A stretch of DNA of 64,000 nt, taken from assembly GCA_002633005.1 (NCBI GenBank), contig NMRA01000350.1, positions 131,642 through 195,641 on the forward strand, read 5' to 3'. This stretch comes from Phoronis australis (Eukaryota > Phoronida > Phoronidae). A program made the position numbers and the translations under genes. Under the pieces are notes generated by a model. The model saw only the letters and a list, made by a program, of their open reading frames with translations. It was not told where the DNA came from and ran no database searches. Shown in pieces: positions 25,601-36,122 of this stretch (position 1 is the stretch's first letter; each line of letters begins with the position of its first letter).

Positions 25601-25868
25601 TTAACAATAGTTATGGTTGAGAAATTTTGCCATTTTATATAGTGATCAAAAACTTCCAACTGCGGTAGAAGTCAATATTATGTGTTTGTGCAACAGGTGT
25701 TTTTATGCCACGTGACACGTAAGTCCGCAAGTCATAGATACCGGTCCTCTCAACCCCTTTCCATGGATCCGTACCTGACGACTTTATGTTTGGTTTTGTT
25801 GAATGGTTTTGATGTCGTTTTTGTTAATTTATTTATTTATTTAGCAACCAATCGTTGTTGTGATCACC
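22601..25868. other. Mostly gene-free stretch with one unidentified frame
   Basis: A minus-strand frame at 22890-23228 includes a 3' splice-site-like TTGCTTTCAAG at about 23147 and a polar segment with SFEEELGF and KDDLEKHKK. I do not recognise it and found no partner exon. The rest of the stretch shows no support for a gene. Confidence 0.3.
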
Positions 25869-25932
25869 ATGACAGCAACGCTGTTTCTTCTGAAAGGAGC
25901 TCAGAGCTTTTTGGTTGACACGAGCGAGCAAA
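25869..25932 (+). CDS. Candidate first coding exon of the chitinase (tentative)
   Basis: An ATG in good context (CACCATGA) opens 21 codons, MTATLFLLKGAQSFLVDTSEQ, ending at a strong donor (A|GTAAGT) in phase 1. The first clear chitinase exon at 29335 needs exactly a phase-1 partner. The segment is partly hydrophobic, and the upstream codons IVVVIT stay in frame back to an acceptor-like TTTATTTAG, so the signal peptide might begin in a still earlier exon. The lysine in the hydrophobic run and the 3.4-kb distance make this only a candidate. Confidence 0.25.
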
Positions 25933-26002
25933 GTAAGTGTAACTACAAATCTATGACAGAATAATGTACACGTACGGTTAGCGGAGTACGACAACTTCCG
26001 AC

Positions 26003-26530
26003 CTATGTCTGACATCAAACCGAATTATGTCTGAAATAAAGTTGAATAATATCGTACATAATTCATTGTTGTCAACAATAATCCTATTTATATCTGATGT
26101 AAATGATATTAATATCCACTATTATTCTACTTACATCTGACATAAATTGTATCTGGTATTTATGGCTGACATAAGTCGGCCAATGAGAATCGTCAATGGG
26201 TTCTTCACACTTACTGCTCAAATATGGGGTGTCATATCCTTCCAGATGAATCAATGAATGTACCTACGATTGTCGTTGTCTAATTTATGTAAGGCAAAAT
26301 ACCATTTATGTAAGAAATAAACAGTATAACGATGTATATTAACCTTCTTTATGTTTAATACAAATAGAATATTAAGTGACACTAATGTATTATGTACGAT
26401 ATTACTCGAGAATTATGTCAGACATAAATTAATTTATGCCAGACATGGAATTATGTCTGACATAATTCTGATTTATGTCTGATATAATCGGAAATATGTC
26501 GGACATAAATCAGATTAACGTCAGACATAA
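26003..26530. repeat. Phased array of TTATGTCTGACATAA palindromes
   Basis: At least eleven copies of a 15-bp palindrome with one central unpaired base. Full or near-full copies start at 26003, 26025, 26088, 26131, 26160, 26413, 26434, 26451, 26473, 26494 and 26516. The last six are spaced 21, 17, 22, 21 and 22 bp, and the first three 22 and 63 bp. That is close to multiples of two helical turns. There is no gene within the array. It looks like a multi-site protein-binding array or a decayed satellite. Confidence 0.8.
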
Positions 26531-26559
26531 TTCTGGGCATTTTCTATAATTATACTTTG

Positions 26560-26880
26560 ATGGTAACTCGAGATAAGTGTTTTTAGTCAATTCTCGAGTA
26601 CATGATGGCTTACGGGATAACTGTCGGAATCTAGTTTGCACTTGATGATCGCTGCATTAAGACTAAAAGTTCGAGTCTGAACTCGCAATTTGGAATTTTT
26701 GCTCTTTATAGTTTGTAGCTTGAATCTGCAGATGTCTTCAAATACAAACTTAGATCAGAAATGATGTATTCGTACATAGTAGACGCTTACATTGAGTTGG
26801 CACAAAAATGGAACGGAAAATGCGTAAAATAATTTCGAGTACAAAGATTAGACTCCGGTCCCTGATTTCTAAGTTGCGCT
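26560..26880. repeat. ACTCGAG-rich dispersed repeat, copy 4
   Basis: Contains ACTCGAGATAAGTG, TTCTCGAGTACATGATGGCTT, TAGTTTGCACTTGATG, GCATTAAG, TTCGAGTCTGAACTCG and AATTTCGAGTACAAAG. The order TGGCTT...TAGTTTGCA...GCATTAAG is the same as in copy 1 at 4740-4800. Boundaries are approximate. Confidence 0.5.
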
Positions 26881-28670
26881 TTTTAAAGTTTGTAGAATTA
26901 GAATTTTGATGGTCACATGACATGGATCGTATTGTCAACCGGATGACATAACAACTAGCAGTCGATTCATAAATTTCCTCAACACCATTTGAGCAACAGC
27001 GCTGGAATATCAAGTGTCCACACAGTGCCATTATTTTTCCATTTTAGGATAATATGCTTCATATTCACATCTTTTGTTTGCCAGGATACATGTACTTACA
27101 TGTCTTGAAGTTAAAAACTTTAAAGCGGTTATTAAAAACTGTCTTGACAAGAAATAACTTTTGCGTTAGACAGTCATTCAGTTGAGCTCAAATTGTTCCT
27201 CAGTTAGTATTGGACGTGGTATTTCAACTTCGCCAAGAACCGACTGTTCCTTGTTACTTGAGAGACCAGTCTCTACTAGTTGGCTAGTCACAGCAGGTCA
27301 TTTTAATCCACAACGCGTGTCATCCAAGTATAGGCAAAAGAACTGCTGCATGTAATTCTTCGCAAAAACCATGAATCACTTTTCATCTGCGTAAAGACCA
27401 ATTGTATAGCAGTAGGGTCTGACTTAATGGAGAAATCCCGAGATCAGTTGACCACTAGGGCCGCTGACGCATTTAGTCGTTCAGAAGGCCATACTGGAAA
27501 ATCTATGTTTCAGACAAACGAGAGGCTGTGCTTTAAATATCGCTGATTTACTGTGTAAAACTCATCATATTTGACCATGCTTGACAAGAGTTACTTCCTA
27601 TCGCTTTCTGTACGAATTTCGTCCCGTGTATTTTAAACGGGCGGCAGACCAAATGCGATAACCGATTAAGAATTTTCACCTCGTCAAAAATACATTACAC
27701 AATTCACTTGAAAAAGCGCTTACTAGTTTTCTTCAATGGTCCTTTCTTCTTCTATACCCATCTTCGATGAAGCTGAGTTACGAGAATTCAGGTGACTTTG
27801 GTTAAGAATTCCAATTCCACTTTTTGCTCACGGTTAACTTTTTCACCTCGCGCGCGATAACCACAAAGTATTTCGACTGAGTCCCATGATTTAGGCAAAG
27901 GCTAGCGCGGAACTGCGCGAAGCGCGTGACGCTGGCGCGGGACACTTGCAAAACAGCATGGGACGAGTAAGATTTGTGTCCCACGTTACTACCTCAAAAT
28001 GGCACCCGAGGTAAGAGAAACTGGAGCAAACCGCGACAAATTTTCAACGATTTGCTCATTGACAAATTCTTGACTTAATCGTCTCCAGACTTATGACGTA
28101 TGTTACTTATAACTCCATATGAAAAGATACATGTTTCATTTGATTTTATTTCCTGTGTTTTGAAATTCGTGACTTTTTGTGGGGATGTACTATCATCCCT
28201 GTATGCCTGCTGCTTTCCATGGTAAAGTATTTGACGCCTGGGAGCAGCAACTTGCGGTTGTCGCTTACTAGGAAAAACGGTAGGTATGTCGCTTCTCGGA
28301 GCAAAGTGTTCAGAGCATGCTCTGGTCCCAGAATTCAAAATTTAATTTTACCTTAAATTTTTTAGTCGCTGAATCCACATCTTTTGCAGTTCTATTTTGG
28401 CAGGCATTCTATGTAATACCGCTTTTTTACCACTGTCCAAAACAACAACCGAAGTGTTGTGACACAACGGTACATACTGTAACAGTACAATGCTTTAACA
28501 ATAATATTAATTAATGATGAACAGGCTGTAACCAGATTTAAAAAAATAAACAGAACTAAAGCAGTACGTATCAACCAAATAGATTAAATCAAAGAACCGA
28601 TGCGCACGCCGAACACCTCGTTGACCTGTATAATGAAAAACTCCGACGAAAAAGAAGACATAGGGCGTGT
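26881..28670. other. Gene-free stretch upstream of the chitinase
   Basis: No supported exon. It lies between the tentative and the first certain chitinase exons, so it may be intronic or upstream DNA. Confidence 0.35.
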
Positions 28671-28797
28671 GTTCAGTAACGCTAGGCCCTACGCTAGAGT
28701 CTAGCTAAAATCTATCCAAAGTCACGTGTTCTCCTTTAAAATACACGGCGTTATATCTCGTATTCTTGCGAAGTGTTGCTTCCTTGCGTTACTGAAC
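28671..28797. mobile_element. Small MITE with GTTCAGTAACGC inverted ends, copy 1
   Basis: GTTCAGTAACGCTAGG at the left end and CCTTGCGTTACTGAAC at the right end are inverted repeats (14 of 16 positions). The interior shares CCAAAGTCACRTGTTC, TTTAAAATA and TCTTGCGAAGT-type words in the same order with 51748-51885. A third copy was not found. No target duplication is evident. Confidence 0.65.
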
Positions 28798-29334
28798 GAG
28801 AGGCAGATTCGACAGCGCTGTTCAGCTGAAGACGTGCCGCACGTGTTTCGTCAGCGCAGTTCCAGAAAGGTACGTCTCGAATTTCGCGTAACTGTTTATT
28901 ATATTTTAAATGTGACATTATTATCTATTTCCAGAAGTATGTTTGATATTATAAGGCCCGAAATTTCCATAAAACTTTATTATTCGCCTGCGAATGGCAA
29001 ACACTTTCGTAAATAACCCACTTCAAGACAAAATTTTACTAAGAAATAATAACAACAATATAGAAGTCCGACGACAATGTACTGATGCATATACTTTATT
29101 TAACACAACAAGGGCACTCACAGCTTAACACAGAAGGTCCCCATCGTCAATTTTTTAATAACAAGACGGACGTGAAGCCCTCACCCCATTGAATGTTTGG
29201 GTCATTTTATGACCGGAACTACCCAATGCGCCAGCGACATTTACAGGGATACGACATTATTACTCATCTCGGGAGACGGCCCTTTCTCTAATCGTTGGCG
29301 GATTGAGCGATTTAAGTGTATTTTTCTGGTTCAG

Positions 29335-29502
29335 GAGGTCGAAAAATGGTGTGCTACTTCACTAACTGGGCTCAGTATCGCTCTGGAATAGGTGCCTACA
29401 AAGCAAAGGAGATCGACCCCTTTCTATGCACACATATCGTGGTAGCGTTCGCCGCCATTGATTCACATGGCGAGCTCAAACCCATCGAATGGAACGATGA
29501 AG
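29335..29502 (+). CDS. GH18 chitinase, exon with barrel strand 1
   Basis: First certain exon of a secreted family-18 chitinase, which hydrolyses beta-1,4 N-acetylglucosamine bonds in chitin. The nine exons here encode about 511 residues. The exon reads GRKMVCYFTNWAQYRSGIG, then DPFLCTHIVVAFAAID and IEWNDEG, the hallmark start of acidic mammalian chitinase/chitotriosidase proteins. Acceptor TTCTGGTTCAG and donor G|GTAAGC are clear. It starts and ends in phase 1, as the family expects. The mature protein normally begins at about this point, so the signal peptide must be upstream. Catalytic exons follow at 30636, 31404, 31880, 33089, 33725, 34674 and 35705, and the chitin-binding exon at 36475. 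The window does not allow a named orthologue. Confidence 0.9.
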
Positions 29503-30635
29503 GTAAGCTTTCAATACGGACAATACGGTGTCGATTGATGTTTCTATTTTTCAGGGTATTCTTTCACTTTCAACCACATGCAAATAGCAGACTGGTTTTC
29601 ATGACCGTGATATTTTTGTTGATCAAATATACCGGGTTTATATTGACTAGCCGAGCGATTGCAGGTGTCAATAATTTCACGTGTAACTGACTATAATTTA
29701 CTTTTTGCTGATAATGACTACAGATATGAATATATGACCCCCAATTGTTTCATCTTGGACCTATTTATGAAACATCAAATCTCCCACCCCCGCCCCCCAA
29801 TGCCCACGACTCCTCCGATTAAGCTGGCCAGGGACTGCCGAAATGTGTCCTTCGATCGCACAAACTCGCCCCCGTTTCCCTAATCATCATCTTCACCCAT
29901 AACCTCAACATTTCCCGGTGAGATCGTTGCTTTCCCTTGTTCCTCCTTCTCGTTGGGAATACCTTGGTCTACTCCAGTTCCTCAATAGCTATCATCAGGT
30001 TAAAGTTTGAACAACTTAGGTATATAATCTAATTTTACAATTTGATTTTGGACAGAGGGAGTTAACATTTAGTCACCTGGAGTTTTTTTTTCAAAATTGA
30101 ACAAACCCGTAGCTATAGATCTTTTATAGAAACATTTCTTGGCAACAGGTGGCGAAGAAGTTTTATTTCTCACAATTCTCTAACTGGCCATCGGCATCAA
30201 ATTCCAAACCGAAAAATTCAAAAAATCATAATAAAAGTAAATTTGCGATAGAGAGACTGTTCCCATTAAATAATTCACAAACTATATTTTCAAAGAGATT
30301 TTTGTGTCCAAAGCTGTGTTAACTTGCGTTCACCATATCGTTTTAATTATTAGAAATTGGCAGTCAGTGTATGGTCCACGATATGAAACGTTATTTAACC
30401 CACGCAATGTTGGAGACTCATATCGTTGTATTCATTATTTAACACAACTCTTAATGAAGACAACAGTAAAACAATGACGTCTGATTAGCAATGTGCGGGT
30501 AGAGTGATTTCCCCTGCTAGCCTCGTTTTTCATGAATGTCAGTTAAATCTCGTACGTCAAGGCACGTGGCTTTCCACTTAAATTGGTCTTCGAATCCTCT
30601 CCATCAGTGCTATCTGCTCACGTTTTCCTTTTCAG

Positions 30636-30786
30636 AGACTTTCAAGACTATCAATGGTTTGAAGAAAACCAACCCTGACTTAAAAACTCTTATTGCCGTT
30701 GGGGGTTGGAAAGCTGGAAGTGAACCATTCACAAGAATAGTGAAAACGTTCGCGGGTAGACGGCGCTTTATAAACAGTGCCTTGAG
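30636..30786 (+). CDS. GH18 chitinase, exon with GGW motif
   Basis: Acceptor CCTTTTCAG. The exon reads ETFKTINGLKKTNPDLKTL, then IAVGGWKAGSEPFT and RRRFINSALR. The LxxxxGGW motif is barrel strand 3 of GH18 enzymes. Enters in phase 1 and leaves in phase 2 (AG|GTAGGG), matching the next exon. It continues the 29335 exon directly, with GAG (Glu) split across the junction. Confidence 0.9.
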
Positions 30787-31017
30787 GTAGGGATTATGAT
30801 TGTAACTTTTTATATGGCTTGAAGAAAATATTAGATCGTGATCCGAGGTAGAATAATGATTCTCCAGAAGCTTCATCAATGGAAACGTCGAAACAATAAC
30901 TGAAAAATGAGGAGACTTAAATCAAAATTTATAAATTGGGTTTCAGTTTTGTACGAGTAACAAAGATAGGGCGGACCACGACGCCAGGAGGCCCCTTCAA
31001 TTGTGCATGTGTCTATT

Positions 31018-31293
31018 CAGGGGCACATCCAGGATTTTGAGTTAGCGGGGAGCATGGCACAGGAATAACCAGAATTTTGGCAGATGCGGGCACCCAGCCT
31101 CACTTGTGAGGATACAGGAGCCTCGAATTTTTGGGTCTGCGGACCTGTTGACTAAAAAAACGCGTAGCTGGTTTTCTTCAGCCCCGTGGTTGCGCGCATG
31201 TGCTAGTCAGCAATTCGGACCCGAACTCCCAAATAGTATCTAGTACAATTTTAGGGGGGGATGGCTCCCTTGTCCCCCCTAAATCCGCCACTG
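31018..31293. mobile_element. hAT-like MITE in a chitinase intron
   Basis: Starts CAGGGGCACATCCAGGATTTTGAG and ends CCCCCCTAAATCCGCCACTG, the complement of the CAGTGGCGGATTTA terminus. It lies inside the intron between the exons at 30636 and 31404. CTATT occurs on both flanks, possibly a trace of the target duplication. Confidence 0.65.
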
Positions 31294-31403
31294 ACTATTA
31301 ATCCGTTAACCTCAAACATACGGGTACGAGCACTGACTACTTCCATAAAGCACCAACTGTTACTCAAGACAGGTTTGCAATCTAGTTGATGATATTCCTG
31401 TAG

Positions 31404-31509
31404 GTTTCTCAGAAGATACGACTTTGACGGGTTAGATTACGATTGGGAATATCCGGCCAGCAGAGGCAGCCCACCTTCGGACAAATCACGATTTTCAGCG
31501 CTCGTCAGG
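31404..31509 (+). CDS. GH18 chitinase, catalytic exon
   Basis: Reads [18 protein letters not shown] followed by [21 protein letters not shown] contains the complete GH18 catalytic DxxDxDxE signature with the proton-donor Glu intact, so the enzyme is predicted to be active. Acceptor TTCCTGTAG, donor AGG|GTTAGT, phase 2 to phase 0. Confidence 0.92.
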
Positions 31510-31879
31510 GTTAGTATAATTATGAATTATTTATTTATCGCTTGTGCATGATTCTTCTTTCGCGTGTAATATACGCTTAATGCGCAAACGATGGAGTTCT
31601 GACACGTTTTCAAGCGCATGCGCGGTGTTTAAGGTTGATTTTGTTCCTCAACGGCCACTCCTCATAGTTTTCATCGAGATCGCACATTTTACATTTTGGA
31701 GAGTTACTGACTGTCTGTTCATGATCACTCAAACTTATTTGCCTCCTAAATAAGGTCAGCACGTTGGGAACTAAAGAACAGATATTCGTAAACAGCACGA
31801 GTTTCCGCATGAGCCGAATCTCGACATAGCGTTGCTAATGGATTCAGTTTTGTAATTTACCGTTTACTCGCCGTTACAG

Positions 31880-31998
31880 GAAACGTATGGAGCTTTTAAA
31901 GATGCTAGTCAACCAAACAGGCCACTTTTACTGGCGGTCGCAGTAGGTGTAGGACGAAAGGTGGCACAGGCGGGCTACAACATCCCATTCATTTCTAG
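31880..31998 (+). CDS. GH18 chitinase, fourth exon
   Basis: Acceptor CGCCGTTACAG. Reads ETYGAFKDASQPNRPLLLAV, then GRKVAQAGYNIPFIS. This is the stretch between the catalytic strand and the MTYD strand in chitinases (family pattern: REAF...LL..AV......GY..P.IS). Donor TAG|GTAAGC, phase 0 to phase 2. Confidence 0.88.
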
Positions 31999-33088
31999 GT
32001 AAGCATTCGCAACCACTTCGGTTCCCCTGTTAGTATACGACTTACTCTAAAATTCTAAGTTTAGGAAAGAAAAATTAAATGTCAAAAATTTATGCTTGAA
32101 AGAACGACAAAATTCCTTAGTCGCTAACGTAAATCCGTATTATATGACATATTGGGTTTAAAGAGGCCTGGAACGCGATAAACATACTAAATTGCAATAT
32201 TGAAAGTGGTTCTCAGCCACTGCAAGGGAATTCAATCCGCGCACCAGGTTTTTTTCGGGTTCGTTTGAAAATATTTATAATTTCTGTTGATATCAAAGCA
32301 GTTTCCTTGAATTTTTCTAACACAAGGCAAAGCACGTCTCCTTTCCTTATTTGGAATGGCAAGGCATAGACGTAGCACATTTCGCTAAAAAGGAAAATAT
32401 GACCTTTAACCTCAAACGACTTCAAGCAAATGACTGTGAGCGCATGCGTGAACTTGGGTAGGAGATTGGAAACTTTTTGGTAACCACAGTGTTTTTCCTT
32501 CACGCGTATTTCAGAAATCGTGAATTTCGTATTTTTTTGGAAATCTCCTCACATGGTAAATATTACTATGTACTAAACGTTGCGAGATGGTACTTTCGCT
32601 AGGAATTGTTTATAAAAGATATTTTGATGAGCTTTCGCATTCCATGCCTCTTTATCCACCGATATCGATTACTGTAGTGGCACTGCGGTACCACGGGTGG
32701 AAATAGAACAGGCATGCATGCCGTGAGGGCAGGACTTGCTGCGAAAACTTTTTGCAGTGAATTCTATCCCACAATGCAACATTCCAACGTCACGTACGTC
32801 GGTCTTAACATTCCAATGTCTACTATTTTGCTGGGGTATGCTGGCATCTGAAGGTCCCACGCACTACTCGCAGCAACGAGTCGCGTGATTTTGCGTGATT
32901 TTTGGGTCATATTTTTTCTATACAATTCCACAAACACGCAGTAGATTTTGGGTACCTAGTTGAGTCCCTATTTGAGACTGTTTCACTTAACAAGGCACTG
33001 GAGCACAAGTCGTTGACTTTTTTCTCACGTCAAAAACCCAGAAAGATGAATCCTTATGTTGTACGCGCTTTTGCCACTGATTTTTCAG

Positions 33089-33188
33089 ATATGTAGATTG
33101 GATAAGCTTGATGACGTACGATTTGACGGCTGGTTTTAGTCACACAAGACATCATGCCCCCCTAAACGGAAGTGACACTCTCAACTTG
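33089..33188 (+). CDS. GH18 chitinase, MTYDL exon
   Basis: Acceptor TTTTTCAG. Reads RYVDWISLMTYDLTAGFSHT then HHAPLNGSDTLNL. The MTYD tetrad supplies substrate-binding Tyr and Asp in GH18 enzymes. The usual LHGSW that follows is replaced by LTAGF. HHAPL matches the family's NSPL position. Donor TTG|GTAAGC, phase 2 to 0. Confidence 0.88.
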
Positions 33189-33724
33189 GTAAGCATCTAT
33201 GTGACGTCATTGGTATGCAAAAAACTCAGTATATTAGTCTGTGTGGCTAAGTTGCTTTAGGAAGATTGCCCGTCGGTGAAGCGAGTTCGCACCAGACGTG
33301 CGCATGCCACAAGAATGAACGAGGCCACTGCTCTCAGTCTGGTATTGAGCCCCTACTGGTGAAAACTCGTCAGTGATCCGTGGCGGCCGACATATTCATG
33401 TGCCATGAGCATCTTCTTGAAAGCTGCTTCTTGTCTTCCCGGAACTAATAGGCCTATCAAGGCAACAACAAACTTATTTTTCTTTGCGTAAACTCTACTT
33501 ACAAACTACAAAATGTATAACAGGAACCCATGGGTATAAATGACCGCTCTTGATTGCTCTCGTTTTGCAGGGAACTAGTCCAAGGTAATTCCGTCATGTG
33601 CTTTTGTCAAAGACAAGTGCAATAAGGTAGAGAGAATGAAAGATCGGAATTTAGCCACTACACATCTTTTGTTTTCACATTGAGTTATCGTTCGTAGCAA
33701 ACTTTATCTCGTTGCATTTTGCAG

Positions 33725-33910
33725 CAATGGGTGATTGACTACTGGACAAGTCAGGGGTGTCCTTCTCAGAAACTTGTACTTGGTATTGCTGCTTACGGCA
33801 GGTCATTTACGCTTGCTGATCGAAACAACCACCGCATTGGAGACGCGAGTATAGGCGCAGGAGAGCCCGGGAAGTATTCTAGACAACCTGGATTCCTAGC
33901 TTATTACGAA
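33725..33910 (+). CDS. GH18 chitinase, sixth exon (YGRSF)
   Basis: Acceptor GCATTTTGCAG. Reads QWVIDYWTSQGCPSQKLVLG, then IAAYGRSFTLAD, GAGEPGKYSRQPGFLAYYE. The G.P..KL..G...YGRSF block is a strong family signature. Donor GAA|GTAAGC, phase 0 on both sides. Confidence 0.92.
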
Positions 33911-34284
33911 GTAAGCATGCCATGAAATAAGAGCCGTTATGCTGAATAACGAAGTCGAGCTAAGGCTTTTGACGTCAAGAGGTATATGGAGCTTAGTGGC
34001 TATTACTTTGAGCTGCATCTTCCCTTGACCACAATTTCTCCCCCTTCCCTCTTATCTGTGCGGACCCTACGCTAAAGCTTAGTTTAATGGATAATCTGCT
34101 AAGTTACACTGTTGAATGTAGTTTGTAGCGTTTTTTGTCTTGGACAAAAATATTATTGGTTCTCAGCGGTCTTAGATAAAAGGGAGTCAACACAAGATTG
34201 AACTGAAGGTATCTTATTTTATGTGGGCAGTGTGTCGAGAACTATGAGAAAAGGAACAAGCAGCATCAGCTCTAGGAAATCACT

Positions 34285-34560
34285 TAAAACATTTTATTTT
34301 TATTTTATTTATTGTGATATTTAAAATGAGGGTGACCTCTTCAGTGACAACACTGCTTTCCAAGAGGGCCCTCAACAACAAAAACAGTAACATAATACAA
34401 TGAAGTAATAAAACAACAATTAAATATACATGACAAAGTTACAATTAGAACAGTTGAGAATTAAGACAATAAATGAATGACAAAAAATGGTGAAAATTTA
34501 ACTAAGAGAGATGAAATAAATAAAGAGATGACTCTAAACAGTGTGAGTATTTAAGACTTT
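34285..34560. repeat. AT-rich, possible retroelement 3' tail in a chitinase intron
   Basis: A TTTTATTTTTATTTTATTTATT tract is followed by a segment with TGACCTCTTCAGTGACAACA and then A-rich sequence with repeated AATAAA-like words. On the minus strand this would end in AAATAAATAAAATA, as in a non-LTR element tail. No reverse transcriptase is visible, so the origin is uncertain. Confidence 0.3.
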
Positions 34561-34673
34561 ATCTAGAAACTCCTCTCGTGCATGAAAACAAGCTACGCCC
34601 TTTCCTGTGATTCTATCTGAATTAAAAAAGTTGAATTAATAGAAATTCATTTTAATTTAGGCTTACTTTCTAG

Positions 34674-34784
34674 GTCTGCTCCAATAACTGGAATAACGCT
34701 TGGGACAATGACGAAAAGGTTCCGTACAAGTATTTGGGAAACCAATGGGTTGGTTATGACGACCCAGCAAGTGCAGCAATGAAG
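34674..34784 (+). CDS. GH18 chitinase, seventh exon (GNQWVGYDD)
   Basis: Acceptor ACTTTCTAG. Reads VCSNNWNNAWDNDEKVPYKY then LGNQWVGYDDPASAAMK. Matches the alpha+beta insertion end of GH18 (VPY.Y..NQWVGYD). Donor AAG|GTAAGT, phase 0 on both sides. Confidence 0.92.
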
Positions 34785-35030
34785 GTAAGTACCCGACCTT
34801 ACCGCGCTCAGCTTCATCAACCGAGGAACAATACCTTTCTTGGCTTTTCAAATAATGTTACCAATATAGCTGTCGGTAACTAGTATTCCACTGTGGTAAT
34901 CACAATTACGCAAAGAAATTACGGGTAAAGTTTTCTGAAGGCGCAACTCAATCGCATAAGGTTGCAAAAGATACGACGAGTTTTGTCCTCACTGTTTTAA
35001 TTTTGAATGTTTATTATGCTTAATTTATTC

Positions 35031-35228
35031 CTCTTTCTATTTTTACTCTGCAGTTTTTGTTTAGCATTGCACACAAAATGATAACGAGTACATCCAAAAT
35101 CCCAGACTAATCGCGAAAATACTAGTGCCGTCTCTTTCTATTTTTACTCTACAGTTTTTGTTTAGCATTGCACACAAAATGATAACGAGTACATCCAAAA
35201 TCCCAGACTAATCGCGAAAATACTAATA
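35031..35228. repeat. 101-bp recent tandem duplication in a chitinase intron
   Basis: CTCTTTCTATTTTTACTCT begins at 35031 and again at 35132, and about 95 bases then match with only one or two differences until GCCGTCT. It lies in the intron between the exons at 34674 and 35705. Each copy carries a pyrimidine tract ending in CAG, so it duplicates an acceptor-like site, but no coding frame follows. Confidence 0.9.
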
Positions 35229-35704
35229 TGCCGTCTGCGTTTTCTTTACCAAGTTTCCGTGAACCAACCCAGGGCGCACTTACAAATTTAAAGAAAATAA
35301 TCGCATAATTGCTTAATGCGTTTGACATTGTCAAGAAAACGATCACCAAACTACGATGAGACGAGTTTTTGGAGAAGTTTAAAGTAGAATTTGTTCACTT
35401 CACTCACAATCCACCAAACAGCCAAAGCATTGATATGCGGTGCAGAAAAAAAGAATTAAGGTCAATACTTTGAGTGCCACTTACAATGCGCACATTCAAA
35501 AGAGTAGGCGGGTAGGCCGCCAGTAGAATATTGTTTGTTTCCCCTAGCTTGACCGTCACTCCTTTGCTATGAGTTGGTCGTTCATTGTAAGATCGCACTC
35601 ACTTTTGTTGTAAAATAATTTATTTCTCGTTTTCACTCATGAAAAAATGCGGGGAATGTATTCCATACCGAATATCCTTAGCGCCATGCACTTACCACTT
35701 CTAG

Positions 35705-36122
35705 GTAAAACTGGCGCTAGATCATGGATTATCTGGAGCAATGCTTTGGTCATTGGACATGGATGACTTCTCTGGTAATGTGTGCAATCGCGGGAGATAT
35801 CCTTTGCTCAACTCTATACGGCACGTGCTTGACGTCTACAGCGTGAGCGTTACCGAAACGGTCCCTGATCCCACAGATCCGAGAATACATCCAACGACAG
35901 CGACAACAATTTCGACCCTGGGAACCGATGCGACAACAAAAACTGCTGCAGTACCGAGAACGACTATGACGCCGACGACTACTGCGACACCGACAACTAC
36001 CACCAGACCGTCAACTACTACGAGGCCGACAGCAAGGCCAACTTCGTGGCAAACAACAACAGCAAGGCAGACTCCCAGAAGACCACCAAGTACTGCGACA
36101 CCCATAGAGCGTGGAAGATGTG
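35705..36122 (+). CDS. GH18 chitinase, barrel end plus Thr/Pro linker
   Basis: Acceptor CTTCTAG. The first part, DHGLSGAMLWSLDMDDFSG then CNRGRYPLLNSIRHVL, closes the GH18 barrel; the Trp of AMLW normally lines the bottom of the active site. From about 35840 the exon codes for roughly 90 residues of Thr/Pro/Ala repeats (PTTTATPTTTTRPSTTTRP), typical of an O-glycosylated spacer between catalytic and chitin-binding domains. The donor G|GTAAAT leaves phase 1. If not spliced, the frame stops two codons later, so intron retention would give a chitinase lacking the binding domain. Confidence 0.9.

Noticed and set aside
28726-28869. Frame at 28726 with donor AAG|GTACGT as a signal exon for the chitinase
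   Set aside because: It leaves phase 0, but the 29335 exon needs phase 1, and most of the frame lies inside the small MITE at 28671-28797.
33580-33593. Possible 14-bp micro-exon between chitinase exons (AG|...|GTAATT)
   Set aside because: Length would break the frame, and the flanking exons already join in phase 0 with the expected family sequence.
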